Notes under the pieces: generated by a model
Seen by the model: only the letters and a program-made list of their open reading frames with translations
Told to the model about the DNA's origin: nothing
Database searches by the model: none
Translations under genes and position numbers: made by a program
Assembly: GCA_029547025.1 (NCBI GenBank)
Contig: JAKPQA010000035.1
Location: 143,880-207,879 of the forward strand
Reading direction: 5' to 3'
DNA length: 64,000 nucleotides
Origin: Armatimonadota bacterium
Lineage (GTDB): Bacteria; Armatimonadota; Zipacnadia; UBA1398; JAKPQA01
Shown: positions 9,314 through 17,419 of the stretch, in pieces
Layout: each line of letters starts with the position of its first letter
How positions within the stretch are numbered: position 1 is the first letter of the stretch

Positions 9314-10642
9314 CTATGCCCGCGAGCGGCACGGGCCCGCGAATGCGTCGTAGATGGCGCGCACCGCTTTCGAGTAGTCGGCGGCGGCGACCGCCACGAT
9401 GATGCTGATCTCCGAGGAGCCCTGGTCGATCATGCGGATGTTCACTCCCGCATCAGCCAGCGAGGTGAACAGACGTCCAGCGATACCGACGGTGTTCGCC
9501 ATCCCCTGCCCCACCGTCGCAAGGAGGGCCAGATCGCCGATCAGCTCCAGTCGGTCCGGTTCCAGAATGCGCTCGATGTCGGCCAGGTACGCATCGCCCT
9601 TGCCCTCGAGTTCCTCGTCCCAGACCACCACCGACATGGTGTCAATGCCGGTGGGTGCGTGAAGCCAGGAGATGCCGTGGAACTCCAGTATGTCGAGCAC
9701 ACGGCGCCCGAAGCCGCGCCCCTCGTTCATCATGGCCTTCTCGATGTGGATGGTCGAACAGCCGGTTCGGCCGGCAATGCCGACGACGGGGGCCGTGCCG
9801 TGCTCTCGCGATGGCAGCACTCGCGTCCCTGGCGCATCGGGCTCCCACGTGCTCCGGATGTGGATCGGGATGCCGGCCTCGCGAACGGGGAACGTGGCCT
9901 CCTCGTGCAGGACCTTGGCGCCCATATACGACAGCTCGCGGAGCTCCCGGTAGGTCACTTCGAGGATGGGCTGGGCTTCGGGGACCACGGCCGGGTCGGT
10001 CATCAGCAGTCCCGGAACATCGGTCCAGTTCTCGTAGACCTCAGCCCCCACCGCTCGCGCCACCACAGAGCCGGTGATGTCAGACCCACCCCGTGGGAAG
10101 GTGACAATGTCACCGTGGGTGTCCGACCCGTAGAACCCGGGCACGACCACCGGGCCCTCGCCCTCGAGCAGCATGCGCAGGCGCGGATAGGTGTCGGGGG
10201 TGACTTGCGAACGGCCTCGTGCCACGCCGATGGCACGCCGGGCATCGACAAAGCGTGCCCCGAGGAAGTCGGCCACGATGCGCGCGCACAGATACTCGCC
10301 TCGCGAGGCAATCAGATCTCGGTTGCCCTCGGTGCGCACCTGAGCTTCGAGTTCGTCGAGCAGCGGACGCACGTCAAGCCGGACCCCGAGATCGGCCGCG
10401 AGCGACCGGAAGCGGTCACGGACCATTCCCAGCGGCTGTGTGAAGTCGAGGCCCTGCCGAGCCAATGAGTGGGAGGCGAGCAGCAGGTCGGTAACCTTGT
10501 GATCCGATGGCTCACGCTTCCCGGGTGCCGAGACCACCACGTATCGTCGCGCCGGTTCCCGGGCGACGATCTCGGCGACCCGGCGGACGCCGTTGGCGTC
10601 TGCCAGCGATGTGCCACCAAACTTGCATGCCTTCAGACCCAA
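9314..10642 (-). CDS. lysC: Aspartate kinase
   Basis: A 442-residue aspartokinase, the first step of the aspartate pathway to lysine, methionine, threonine and meso-diaminopimelate. The amino-acid-kinase signature KFGGTS is at residues 7-12. The middle part contains GSDITGSVVARA and a catalytic-domain end, followed by two ACT-type regulatory domains (SIHIEK-type and GQGMANTVGIAGRLF segments) for feedback control. The length matches monofunctional enzymes. The start is TTG with GGAAGGTGG upstream. The sequence looks intact. DapF and MurB, encoded elsewhere in this window, fit a diaminopimelate-type peptidoglycan. Confidence 0.93.
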   Translation of the reverse strand: MGLKACKFGGTSLADANGVRRVAEIVAREPARRYVVVSAPGKREPSDHKVTDLLLASHSLARQGLDFTQPLGMVRDRFRSLAADLGVRLDVRPLLDELEAQVRTEGNRDLIASRGEYLCARIVADFLGARFVDARRAIGVARGRSQVTPDTYPRLRMLLEGEGPVVVPGFYGSDTHGDIVTFPRGGSDITGSVVARAVGAEVYENWTDVPGLLMTDPAVVPEAQPILEVTYRELRELSYMGAKVLHEEATFPVREAGIPIHIRSTWEPDAPGTRVLPSREHGTAPVVGIAGRTGCSTIHIEKAMMNEGRGFGRRVLDILEFHGISWLHAPTGIDTMSVVVWDEELEGKGDAYLADIERILEPDRLELIGDLALLATVGQGMANTVGIAGRLFTSLADAGVNIRMIDQGSSEISIIVAVAAADYSKAVRAIYDAFAGPCRSRA

Positions 10643-10709
10643 CCGCTGCCACCTTCCCTGTCCGTACGTACGGTCTTCCGCGCCGAGTTCCTGCTATGGT
10701 ACGCGGAAA

Positions 10710-10741
10710 GCGCCCGCGGGAGCCAGTGCTCCCGCGGGCGC
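10710..10741 (-). terminator. Intrinsic terminator of the prepilin-type gene
   Basis: A perfect 14-bp inverted repeat (10710-10723 with 10728-10741, loop CAGT). On the minus strand it is followed by TTTCC, a short U-tract. It lies 41 bp past the stop of the prepilin-type gene and before the aspartate kinase gene, so it probably separates the two transcripts. Confidence 0.75.
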
Positions 10742-10781
10742 CGCGCCGGGCAACGTCCGCGATGGCCGGGGTATGCGGGGA

Positions 10782-11723
10782 TCAACTCACGGGCGTGCCC
10801 GTCAGGGGGTTGTACACGGGCGGCGAGCCGGGGCACGAGTACGCCTTCTTGCCCCACAGGAAATGGGTCGGATCCAGCGTCTTGTCCAGCAGATACCACT
10901 TCGCATGACCATCCGCGAAGATGTAGTTGCTGCCGCCGTTGTGCGCCTGGGGGTTGATGTAGCAGATGTGATGGTTGCCCATGGCGCTACTCGCCTCAGC
11001 CTGAGCGATGGCCTGCCAGGCCTGTTGTGGCGTCAGGGCGATGACCGGCTGGCCGGCCCAGCTCTCGCCGTCGAACACGGCTCCACCCATGCTCACCGCA
11101 TTGGTCGGCCGGTGCGACTTGATGGCGTCGCCACCCGTGGGAGAACTGTCCAGCAGGCACTGGATCTTGTTGGTGTACTCGGCGACCATGATCACTTCGG
11201 CCGGAGCGTCCACCTGCGACAGGGACACGCACTGCTGGGGCACTGCCGCGTACTTCTTCCGAGGAAGCAACAGCTCGTTGGCGACGTAGCTCAGGCGGTA
11301 GGCCTGGATATCCATCACGGGGCGGAGCGGGGTCTGGCCCGCCGGGGGATCGACCGGAGGGGTCGTGAAGCACGTCGGAGCCCAGCCCTTCGGCTCGTGG
11401 GTCGGGCAGACGAAGAGCCCCATGTTCTTGGTGTAGGGCATGATCAGGCCGCTCCACTGGACATAGCCGTTGCTGCTGTTCGCGCCATTGATGTAGTAGT
11501 ACGACATGGGCAGCGTGTCGTCGTAGTCGCCGGCGTACATCATCATGGCCAGGCCGAGTTCCTTGGCATGGGTGAGGCAGGTCGTCTGTCGGGCTTTCTC
11601 GCGAGCTTTGGCGAACACGGGGAATAGGATGGCGGCCAGGATCGCGATGATGGCGATCACGACCAGAAGCTCGATGAGCGTGAAGCCTCCGGTGGTCCGC
11701 CGCTTGCGGAGCAGTCGGTCCAT
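10782..11723 (-). CDS. Prepilin-type N-terminal cleavage/methylation protein with H-X9-DG tail
   Basis: A 313-residue type II secretion/type IV pilin-like pseudopilin of the DUF1559 type. A short basic leader precedes the prepilin peptidase site G|FTLIELL (cut after the Gly, Phe becomes the methylated +1 residue), with a Glu at +5 and a single membrane helix. After the helix comes [13 protein letters not shown], highly typical of Armatimonadota members of this family. The C-terminal part ends with an H-X9-DG motif (HNGG...FADG) and a short tail. Such proteins are secreted or assembled at the surface and are often present in many copies; their function is unknown. It is probably monocistronic, with a terminator downstream and a candidate Pho box 100 bp upstream. 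Confidence 0.9.
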   Translation of the reverse strand: MDRLLRKRRTTGGFTLIELLVVIAIIAILAAILFPVFAKAREKARQTTCLTHAKELGLAMMMYAGDYDDTLPMSYYYINGANSSNGYVQWSGLIMPYTKNMGLFVCPTHEPKGWAPTCFTTPPVDPPAGQTPLRPVMDIQAYRLSYVANELLLPRKKYAAVPQQCVSLSQVDAPAEVIMVAEYTNKIQCLLDSSPTGGDAIKSHRPTNAVSMGGAVFDGESWAGQPVIALTPQQAWQAIAQAEASSAMGNHHICYINPQAHNGGSNYIFADGHAKWYLLDKTLDPTHFLWGKKAYSCPGSPPVYNPLTGTPVS

Positions 11724-11823
11724 TGTGTCCTTCCTTTCCGGTGCGTGCCGAGCCAGGTGAGTAAACTGGGTTGTGGCAGGTCCCCGGCCGGGTGTCTGCC
11801 CGGGAACTAGCCTACCGGGGCGC

Positions 11824-11863
11824 CGTTATGTCACGGTTAGGGGAGTGTTAGGTTGAGGTTAAG
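11824..11863. promoter_or_regulatory. Candidate Pho box: four repeats at 11-bp spacing
   Basis: Read on the minus strand, four 7-mers CTTAACC (11857-11863), CCTAACA (11846-11852), CCTAACC (11835-11841) and CATAACG (11824-11830) start exactly 11 bp apart, one helical turn each. This is the geometry of PhoB/PhoP direct-repeat operators. The box lies between the divergent prepilin gene (start 11723) and the methyltransferase-phoB-phoR genes (start 11896). The regulator assignment is inference from the repeat form and from two similar boxes nearby. Confidence 0.65.
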
Positions 11864-11895
11864 CGGGCGCCAGGCGGCTGAGGAGTGAGCCGGTC

Positions 11896-12783
11896 TTGTC
11901 GACGAACCTCGGTACGATCTACCTAGCCGACAATCTGGAGGTGCTCACGGGGCTCGCGTCCGGCTCCGCCAACCTCATCTACATAGACCCGCCATTCAAC
12001 ACAGGCAAGGTTCAGCAGAGGACTCAGATCCGCACCATCGGCTCAGAGGATGGCGACCGAGTGGGGTTCAAGGGTCGTCGCTACGAGACGATCGCGCTCG
12101 GCAAACGCGGCTTCCGTGATCTGTTCGACGACTACCTCGCCTTCCTTGAGCCGCGGCTTGCCGAGGCGCACCGGGTCCTGGCGCCGGATGGGACGCTCTA
12201 CTTCCACGTGGACTACCGTGAGGTCCACTACTGCAAGGTGCTCCTCGATGCCATCTTCGGCCGCGAGTGCTTTCTCAACGAGGTCATCTGGGCCTACGAC
12301 TATGGGGGCCGGTCGAAGACCAGGTGGCCGCCCAAGCACGACAACATCCTGGTGTACACCAAAGACCCGAGGCGGTACACGTTCAACTGGGATGACATCG
12401 AGCGAATCCCCTACATGGCCCCTGGGCTGGTTGGCCCAGACAAGGCAGCCCGCGGCAAAGTGCCCACGGACACATGGTGGCATACGATTGTGCCAACCCA
12501 CGGTTCGGAGAAGACCGGCTACCCCACGCAGAAGCCTCTCGGCATCCTCAAGCGCATCATTGGGGCTTCCTCGCGGAAGGGGGACGTGGTTCTGGACTTC
12601 TTCGCCGGCAGCGGCACCACGGGAGCCGCCTGTCTCGCACTGGGCAGACGGTTTGTGCTGGTAGACAACAGCCCCCAGGCCCTCGAGGCAATGGCCCGCC
12701 GGTTCGCCGGCGTGGCCGGCATTCAATGGGTGGGATTCGATCCCGGAGCCCACGCCGGGGATGTCGGTCCCTTGGCCCCTTAA
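11896..12783 (+). CDS. Orphan beta-class DNA methyltransferase
   Basis: A 295-residue amino-methyltransferase (N6-adenine or N4-cytosine) using S-adenosylmethionine. Motif IV (YIDPPFNTG) lies near residue 30 and motif I (DFFAGSGTTGAAC) near residue 235. The target-recognition region is between them, which is the beta-class order. The start is TTG, preceded by AGGAG at 11881. No restriction endonuclease or specificity gene is adjacent, so it is probably a solitary regulatory or epigenetic enzyme. It sits directly between a candidate Pho box and phoB, and its stop codon overlaps the Pho box proposed for phoB. Target site is unknown. Base composition matches its neighbours. Confidence 0.87.
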   Translation: MSTNLGTIYLADNLEVLTGLASGSANLIYIDPPFNTGKVQQRTQIRTIGSEDGDRVGFKGRRYETIALGKRGFRDLFDDYLAFLEPRLAEAHRVLAPDGTLYFHVDYREVHYCKVLLDAIFGRECFLNEVIWAYDYGGRSKTRWPPKHDNILVYTKDPRRYTFNWDDIERIPYMAPGLVGPDKAARGKVPTDTWWHTIVPTHGSEKTGYPTQKPLGILKRIIGASSRKGDVVLDFFAGSGTTGAACLALGRRFVLVDNSPQALEAMARRFAGVAGIQWVGFDPGAHAGDVGPLAP

Positions 12784-12796
12784 CCATGTCATAATG
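12779..12796 (+). promoter_or_regulatory. Candidate Pho box upstream of phoB
   Basis: CTTAACC at 12779-12785 and CATAATG at 12790-12796, 11 bp apart start to start, match the first and last units of the box at 11824-11863. They lie about 90 bp before phoB and overlap the methyltransferase stop codon. This would fit autoregulation of phoBR. CATAATG could also serve as part of a -10 element. Confidence 0.5.
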
Positions 12797-12885
12797 CCAG
12801 GGTGCTATCATCCTCGGCGGGCGGGAGAGGGGGCGCTCCGGGTCCCGAGGCGCGCCCCGCGGCCCCATTCCATGATAGGTGAGGC

Positions 12886-13575
12886 ATGACGATGCCGGGC
12901 ACCATTCTGGTCGTCGAGGACGATCAGGACATCGCCGACTCGGTCGCCTACTCGCTGCGGCGTGAGGGCTACGAGGTCGAGGTCGCGTATGATGGCTCCG
13001 AGGGCGTTCGCGTGGGGCTCGAGCAGAAGCCCGACCTGGTGATCCTCGATCTGATGCTTCCGGGCCTGAGCGGCTTTGGCGTGTTCCGCGAGCTTCGGAG
13101 ACGTTCGACCGTGCCCGTCATCATGTTGACCGCCCGCGTCAGCGAGAATGATCGCGTGGCCGGACTCGAGCTCGGGGCCGATGACTACATCACCAAGCCA
13201 TTCTCACTTCGCGAGTTGGTGGCGCGCGTCAAGACCGTGCTGCGGCGTGCCGAGCAAGCGGCCGGCCCCGCCGACGAGGTGCTCACCGTGAAAGGGCTCG
13301 TGATCGACCGTGGCCGGCGGACGGTGACGGTAGATGGCCGCCAGGTCACCCTGACGCCCCAGGAGTTCGCCCTGCTCGAGTGCCTGGCTCGGCACCCGGG
13401 GCGAGCCATGTCGCGTGAGGTCCTCCTCCAGCAGGCGTGGAGTGAGAGTGAGTACATTGATCCCCGGACCGTCGACGTTCACGTGCGCTGGGTCCGGGGC
13501 AAGATCGAGGCTGAGCCCAGCCAGCCCACGCGGATTCTCACCGTGCGGGGCGTCGGCTACAAGCTGGCGGAGTGA
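12886..13575 (+). CDS. phoB: OmpR-family response regulator, PhoB-like
   Basis: A 229-residue two-component regulator. The receiver domain has the acidic pair EDD near residue 11, the phosphorylated Asp in LVILDLMLPG near residue 54, Thr in MLTAR and Lys in ITKPF. The C-terminal winged-helix domain (about residues 130-228) has the LTPQEFALLECLARHPG and RTVDVHVRWVRGKIE segments of OmpR/PhoB proteins. It is followed after 3 bp by the PhoR-like kinase and then the pst operon, which supports a role in phosphate control. Phosphorylated protein would bind 11-bp-spaced direct repeats, and candidates lie upstream of this gene, of pstS and of the methyltransferase gene. Confidence 0.9.
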   Translation: MTMPGTILVVEDDQDIADSVAYSLRREGYEVEVAYDGSEGVRVGLEQKPDLVILDLMLPGLSGFGVFRELRRRSTVPVIMLTARVSENDRVAGLELGADDYITKPFSLRELVARVKTVLRRAEQAAGPADEVLTVKGLVIDRGRRTVTVDGRQVTLTPQEFALLECLARHPGRAMSREVLLQQAWSESEYIDPRTVDVHVRWVRGKIEAEPSQPTRILTVRGVGYKLAE

Positions 13576-13578
13576 GCC

Positions 13579-15345
13579 GTGCACATGGCACGGTGGACCC
13601 GATCATTGGCTGTCCACGCAACACTGCTCGCCTTGGTGCTCGTCTCAGCCAGCCTCTACACCTACCACACCACGCGGGCTCGCCTGGTATCGGAACTCCG
13701 GCTGCGGCTGGAGGTGGCCTGCGCTCTTGCGGAGGACTCGCTGGTCCGGCAGCCTCCCATGCAGGGGGAACTGCCGGGGCGCGTCATCGAGCTGGCAGCG
13801 CTCTGCTCGGCACGCGTCGAGGCCTTCTCACCGCCCGGGGTGCTCGAGGCCGCGTCGGAGGAGACGCTCTCGAGCGCCGATCAGCGTCTGGAACCCGAGG
13901 TAGCCAGCGCGCGGTCGCAGGGCCACGGGGTCGCCGAGCGACGTGTGGTTCCACATCACCCTGCGCGCCTGTTCGTCGCCCGCTATCGCCCGGGCGGCCG
14001 TTGGCTTGTACGGCTCTCGGCCCCCCTGGACTCTATCGCGGATGCCGCGCTGAGCTCGGCGTGGAAGACCCTCTTGGCCGGCACTCCCTCCGCCATTGCT
14101 CTGGTGGGACTGCTGGCGTGGGGTCAGCGCGTGTGGGCGCGGTCCACCGGACTGGTTCGGGACCGCATCGCGGCCATGGGGGCTGCCGGCGAGACCACAA
14201 GACGGGACACCGCCATCCCGCCCGAACTCCGGCCGCTCGTCGAGGCGTGTGCCGACTCAGCCCAGCGCCTTGGGCAGTCTCAGCGCGAGCTGGGTGACGC
14301 CGTCTCGCGCCTCACAACCATCCTGGACCAGATGGCCGACGGCGTGCTCCTTCTCAGCCCTGATCAGAGCATCCAGGTGATCAACCCCGCTGCGGCCGCC
14401 ATGCTTGGTACCGATCGACGCGTGGCGACCGGCCGCCCGCTGGTGGAAGCTACCCTGGACTTCGACCTCGCCGAGCTCGTTCGCCGCGCCCTCGGCACGG
14501 GTGTCATGGTCGAGGACCGGCCGCGCCTGTCCGATGACGGCGCCCGGGTCATCTCAGCGGCGGCCAAGCCGCTGATCGGACCGGCCGGCGAGCGCGCCGG
14601 TGTGATCATCACGCTCCGCGACGTGACGCAGGCGCACCGGTTCCAGGAGGCCCGCCAGGACTTCGTCGCCAACGCCAGCCACGAGTTGCGTACTCCATTG
14701 GCCGCCATCTCGGCCATGGCCGAGACCCTTCAGGACGGCGCGGCGGACGACCCCGGTGCCCGCGCCAGATTCCTCGCTCGCATCATCGACACCACGCGGC
14801 GCATGACCCAGCTCGTAGACGACATGATGGCATTGGCCCAGTTGGAGGAGAGCAGCTCCCCAGGCCCCCGGGGACGGCTCCTGGATGTGCGGGCGGCGCT
14901 GGAGGATGCGGCGTCTCGACTCGAGCCTCAAGCCGCTGCGCGAGGTATCTCGATCACGATCGACACACCCGGTGAGCTCCGTCTATGGTGCTGCGAGGAC
15001 GACCTCGCCGCCGCTTTGGTCAACCTGGTGGACAACGCCGTGAAGTACTCACCCGATGGCGCGGAAGTGCGACTGGAGGCCAGCGAATCCGACGATATGG
15101 TACGAATTGGCGTTATCGACCACGGTCCGGGCATCCCGGAGAAGAGCCGAGAGCGCGTCTTCGAGCGTTTCTACCGAATCGACAAGGGGCGGTCTCGTCT
15201 GGTGGGTGGCACGGGCCTCGGGCTGAGTATCGTCCGCCACGCCATCGAGCGCAACGGGGGCCGCGTGTGGGTCGAGAGCCCCGAGCACCCGGGTTCGCGG
15301 TTCGTGGTGTTGCTGCCCGCCCGACCTCCGGCGACGCCGCCTTAA
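13579..15345 (+). CDS. phoR: Sensor histidine kinase, PhoR-like
   Basis: A 588-residue membrane histidine kinase. The first membrane helix is near residues 10-27, an extracytoplasmic stretch follows, and the second helix is near 155-175. Then come a linker, a PAS domain (about 245-350), HisKA with the phosphorylated His in NASHELRTPLA, and HATPase with the N box (NLVDNAVKYSP), G1 (DHGPGIPEKS) and G2 (GGTGLGLSI). This is the PhoR layout: in the family it senses phosphate status through the Pst transporter and PhoU. The start is GTG (MHM); ATG two codons on is an alternative. It lies 3 bp after phoB and just before pstS. Confidence 0.9.
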   Translation: MHMARWTRSLAVHATLLALVLVSASLYTYHTTRARLVSELRLRLEVACALAEDSLVRQPPMQGELPGRVIELAALCSARVEAFSPPGVLEAASEETLSSADQRLEPEVASARSQGHGVAERRVVPHHPARLFVARYRPGGRWLVRLSAPLDSIADAALSSAWKTLLAGTPSAIALVGLLAWGQRVWARSTGLVRDRIAAMGAAGETTRRDTAIPPELRPLVEACADSAQRLGQSQRELGDAVSRLTTILDQMADGVLLLSPDQSIQVINPAAAAMLGTDRRVATGRPLVEATLDFDLAELVRRALGTGVMVEDRPRLSDDGARVISAAAKPLIGPAGERAGVIITLRDVTQAHRFQEARQDFVANASHELRTPLAAISAMAETLQDGAADDPGARARFLARIIDTTRRMTQLVDDMMALAQLEESSSPGPRGRLLDVRAALEDAASRLEPQAAARGISITIDTPGELRLWCCEDDLAAALVNLVDNAVKYSPDGAEVRLEASESDDMVRIGVIDHGPGIPEKSRERVFERFYRIDKGRSRLVGGTGLGLSIVRHAIERNGGRVWVESPEHPGSRFVVLLPARPPATPP

Positions 15346-15358
15346 CACGGGCTTAAGC
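15341..15358 (+). promoter_or_regulatory. Candidate Pho box upstream of pstS
   Basis: CTTAACA (15341-15347) and CTTAAGC (15352-15358) are direct repeats at an 11-bp period, the first overlapping the phoR stop codon. Further on, GTGTTAAGGC (15386-15395) is the exact reverse complement of GCCTTAACAC (15339-15348), which gives an additional inverted half-site 37 bp away. The pstS start is at 15464. The regulator is assumed to be the PhoB encoded just upstream. Confidence 0.55.
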
Positions 15359-15463
15359 CCCTCGGACGCGCCGTGCCCCGAGAATGTGTTAAGGCTCGCT
15401 GGCCGACATCTCCTGAAGGCCGAGCGGGGCCACACAACACGATAAGGCGGGAGCCAGACCCAG

Positions 15464-16393
15464 ATGAGACGAAGTCAGTGGACCAGCATCGCGATATCCC
15501 TGGGGCTTGTCGGCAGCGCACTGCTTGGGGGATGCGCCAAGCCGGAGGAGACCGAGGAGCCGGCAGCGCCCGTGGTGAGCACTAAAAAGGCATCTCAGCC
15601 GGGGGCCGGCGGCGCCGGGGGCGAGATCGTGGCCAAGGGGTCCGATACCCTGTTGCAGGTCGCTCAGGCCATGGCCGAGGCCTATCAGGCGGCCAACCCG
15701 GGCGTCAAGATCAGCGTGTCCGGTGGGGGTTCTGGCACCGGCTTTCAGGCGCTGATCGAGAAGACGTGCGACATTGCCAACGCCTCGCGTCAGATCAAGA
15801 ATGAAGAGGTTGAGCAGGCCAAAGCCAAGGGAATCGAGCCGGTCGAGAACCTGATTGGCTACGACGGCATCGCCGTCATCGTCAACAAGGCGAATCCGGT
15901 GAACGAGCTCACCGTGGACCAGATCTCCGACCTGTATGTTGGCTCGACCAACTCGTGGGACAAGCTCGGTGGCAAGGGCGAGGTCGTCCTGGTCTCCCGC
16001 GATTCCACCTCTGGAACCTATGAGTACTTCCTTGAGGAGATCATCAAGAAGGGCGACAAGAAGAGCACGCGCGAGTTCGCCCCGAGCATCATGGCCCTGC
16101 AGTCCAACCCTGACGTTCGGCGTCAGGTGACCGAGTCTGAGGGCGCCATTGGCTATATCGGCCTCGGGTATGTCGACGATTCGGTGAAAGTCATCGGCGT
16201 GATCGGCAAGAAGGGCGGCGCGGCCGTGATGCCGTCCGTCGAGACCGTGAAGGATGGCTCCTACCCCATCTCACGCCCGCTTTACATGTACACCGACAAG
16301 AACGCGCCTAAGAAGGTCTCGGACTACATCAGCTGGGTCTTGGGCGATGAGGGACAAGCCATCGTCAAAGAGAAGGGCTTCGTGCCCAAGTAG
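15464..16393 (+). CDS. pstS: Phosphate ABC transporter substrate-binding lipoprotein PstS
   Basis: A 309-residue periplasmic phosphate-binding lipoprotein. The signal peptide ends in the lipobox LGGC near residue 24, followed by a Glu/Pro/Ala-rich linker. The mature part has GSDTLLQVAQAMAEAY, SGGGSGTGFQALIE and RDSTSGTYEYF, the loops that bind phosphate in PstS proteins. It delivers phosphate to the PstC/PstA permease. The gene lies 118 bp after phoR behind a candidate Pho box, and is separated from pstC by a strong hairpin, an arrangement that commonly lets the binding protein be made in excess. Intact and of usual length. Confidence 0.94.
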   Translation: MRRSQWTSIAISLGLVGSALLGGCAKPEETEEPAAPVVSTKKASQPGAGGAGGEIVAKGSDTLLQVAQAMAEAYQAANPGVKISVSGGGSGTGFQALIEKTCDIANASRQIKNEEVEQAKAKGIEPVENLIGYDGIAVIVNKANPVNELTVDQISDLYVGSTNSWDKLGGKGEVVLVSRDSTSGTYEYFLEEIIKKGDKKSTREFAPSIMALQSNPDVRRQVTESEGAIGYIGLGYVDDSVKVIGVIGKKGGAAVMPSVETVKDGSYPISRPLYMYTDKNAPKKVSDYISWVLGDEGQAIVKEKGFVPK

Positions 16394-16421
16394 GCCCTGC
16401 ACAGAGCTCGCACACCCATGA

Positions 16422-16455
16422 CGGAGATGGCGGCCGGCAGCGGCCGCCATCTCCG
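16422..16455 (+). promoter_or_regulatory. Strong pstS-pstC intercistronic hairpin
   Basis: A perfect 15-bp inverted repeat (16422-16436 with 16441-16455, loop GCAG) lies 29 bp after the pstS stop and 17 bp before the pstC ATG. No U-tract follows, so it is more likely an RNA-stabilising or partial attenuation hairpin than a full terminator. It would raise PstS relative to the membrane components. Confidence 0.7.
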
Positions 16456-16471
16456 ATGCAGAGGACACCCG

Positions 16472-17419
16472 ATGAAGCTGCGCCGCATTGGCCGCGTGTT
16501 GGAGTGGGCCATTGAGCTTGTCATCCGCTCCTGTGGCGTGGCCTCCGTTGTGTTCGTGATCCTGATCCTGGCGTTCCTGCTGCGAAACGCGCTTCCGGCA
16601 TTCAACAGCGTGAGCCTGGGTGAAGCGCTGGGCGGCAGACTGTGGCGGCCGACGAGCAATCCTCCTCAGTTTGGGTTCCTGCCGCTGATTCTGGGCAGTG
16701 CTCTCGTCACGGTCGGCTCGTTGCTGATCTCGGTTCCCATCGGGATCGGGGCTGCCGTGTTCCTGGCCGAAGTGGCGCCTCGGCGCGTGCGCGAGATCGC
16801 CAAGCCCATCGTGGAGCTTCTGGGCGCAGTCCCATCTGTCGTGTTCGGCTTCGTCGGTCTGATGCTAGTCGGCGCGTGGATTCAGAGAGCATCGAGGGCA
16901 GCGGGGGATGCGTTGCCGGGTCCCGATTGGCTCAAGACCGCGCTGAACATGCCCTCGAGCATGGCGGCCATCACGGGCGCGGTGCTGTTGGCACTCATGA
17001 CTCTGCCCACCATCGTGTCGATCGCCGAGGATGCGTTGGATAGCGTGCCGGAGCGTTTCCGGCAGGGCTCTCTTGCTCTCGGCGCCACCCGCTGGCAGAC
17101 GATTCGGGGCGTCACCATCCCGGCCGCGCGTTCGGGCATCATGGCCTCCGTCATGCTCGGAGTGGGCAGGGCGGTCGGCGAGACCATGACGGTTCTGATG
17201 GTCACGGGCAACGCCGCGGTGGTCCCGTCATTGACCACCGGCCTGTTCCGTCCCGTGCGAACCATGACGGCCACCATCGCTGCCGAGATGGGGGAGACCG
17301 CCCATCAGACGCCTCACTTCCACGTCCTCTTCCTGCTCGGACTGCTGCTCTTCCTCATCACCTTTTGCGTGAACACGACGGCTGACATCATCACGCACAG
17401 GGGGCGCCATGAGCACTAG
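16472..17419 (+). CDS. pstC: Phosphate ABC transporter permease PstC
   Basis: A 315-residue integral-membrane permease. About six membrane helices are visible, from near residue 22 (VASVVFVILILAFLL) to the last near residue 295. The EAA-type coupling loop is LALGATRWQTIRGVTIPAA, which contacts PstB. A longer reading from 16418 would run through the intercistronic hairpin. The ATG at 16472, preceded by GAGG at 16461, gives the usual N-terminus and is preferred. The gene overlaps pstA by 11 bp. It forms the phosphate channel together with PstA. Confidence 0.93.
   Translation: MKLRRIGRVLEWAIELVIRSCGVASVVFVILILAFLLRNALPAFNSVSLGEALGGRLWRPTSNPPQFGFLPLILGSALVTVGSLLISVPIGIGAAVFLAEVAPRRVREIAKPIVELLGAVPSVVFGFVGLMLVGAWIQRASRAAGDALPGPDWLKTALNMPSSMAAITGAVLLALMTLPTIVSIAEDALDSVPERFRQGSLALGATRWQTIRGVTIPAARSGIMASVMLGVGRAVGETMTVLMVTGNAAVVPSLTTGLFRPVRTMTATIAAEMGETAHQTPHFHVLFLLGLLLFLITFCVNTTADIITHRGRHEH

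Noticed and set aside
10662..10673. Palindrome CCGTACGTACGG upstream of the aspartate kinase gene as an operator
   Set aside because: A single 12-bp palindrome with no second copy or known regulator; it could be chance.
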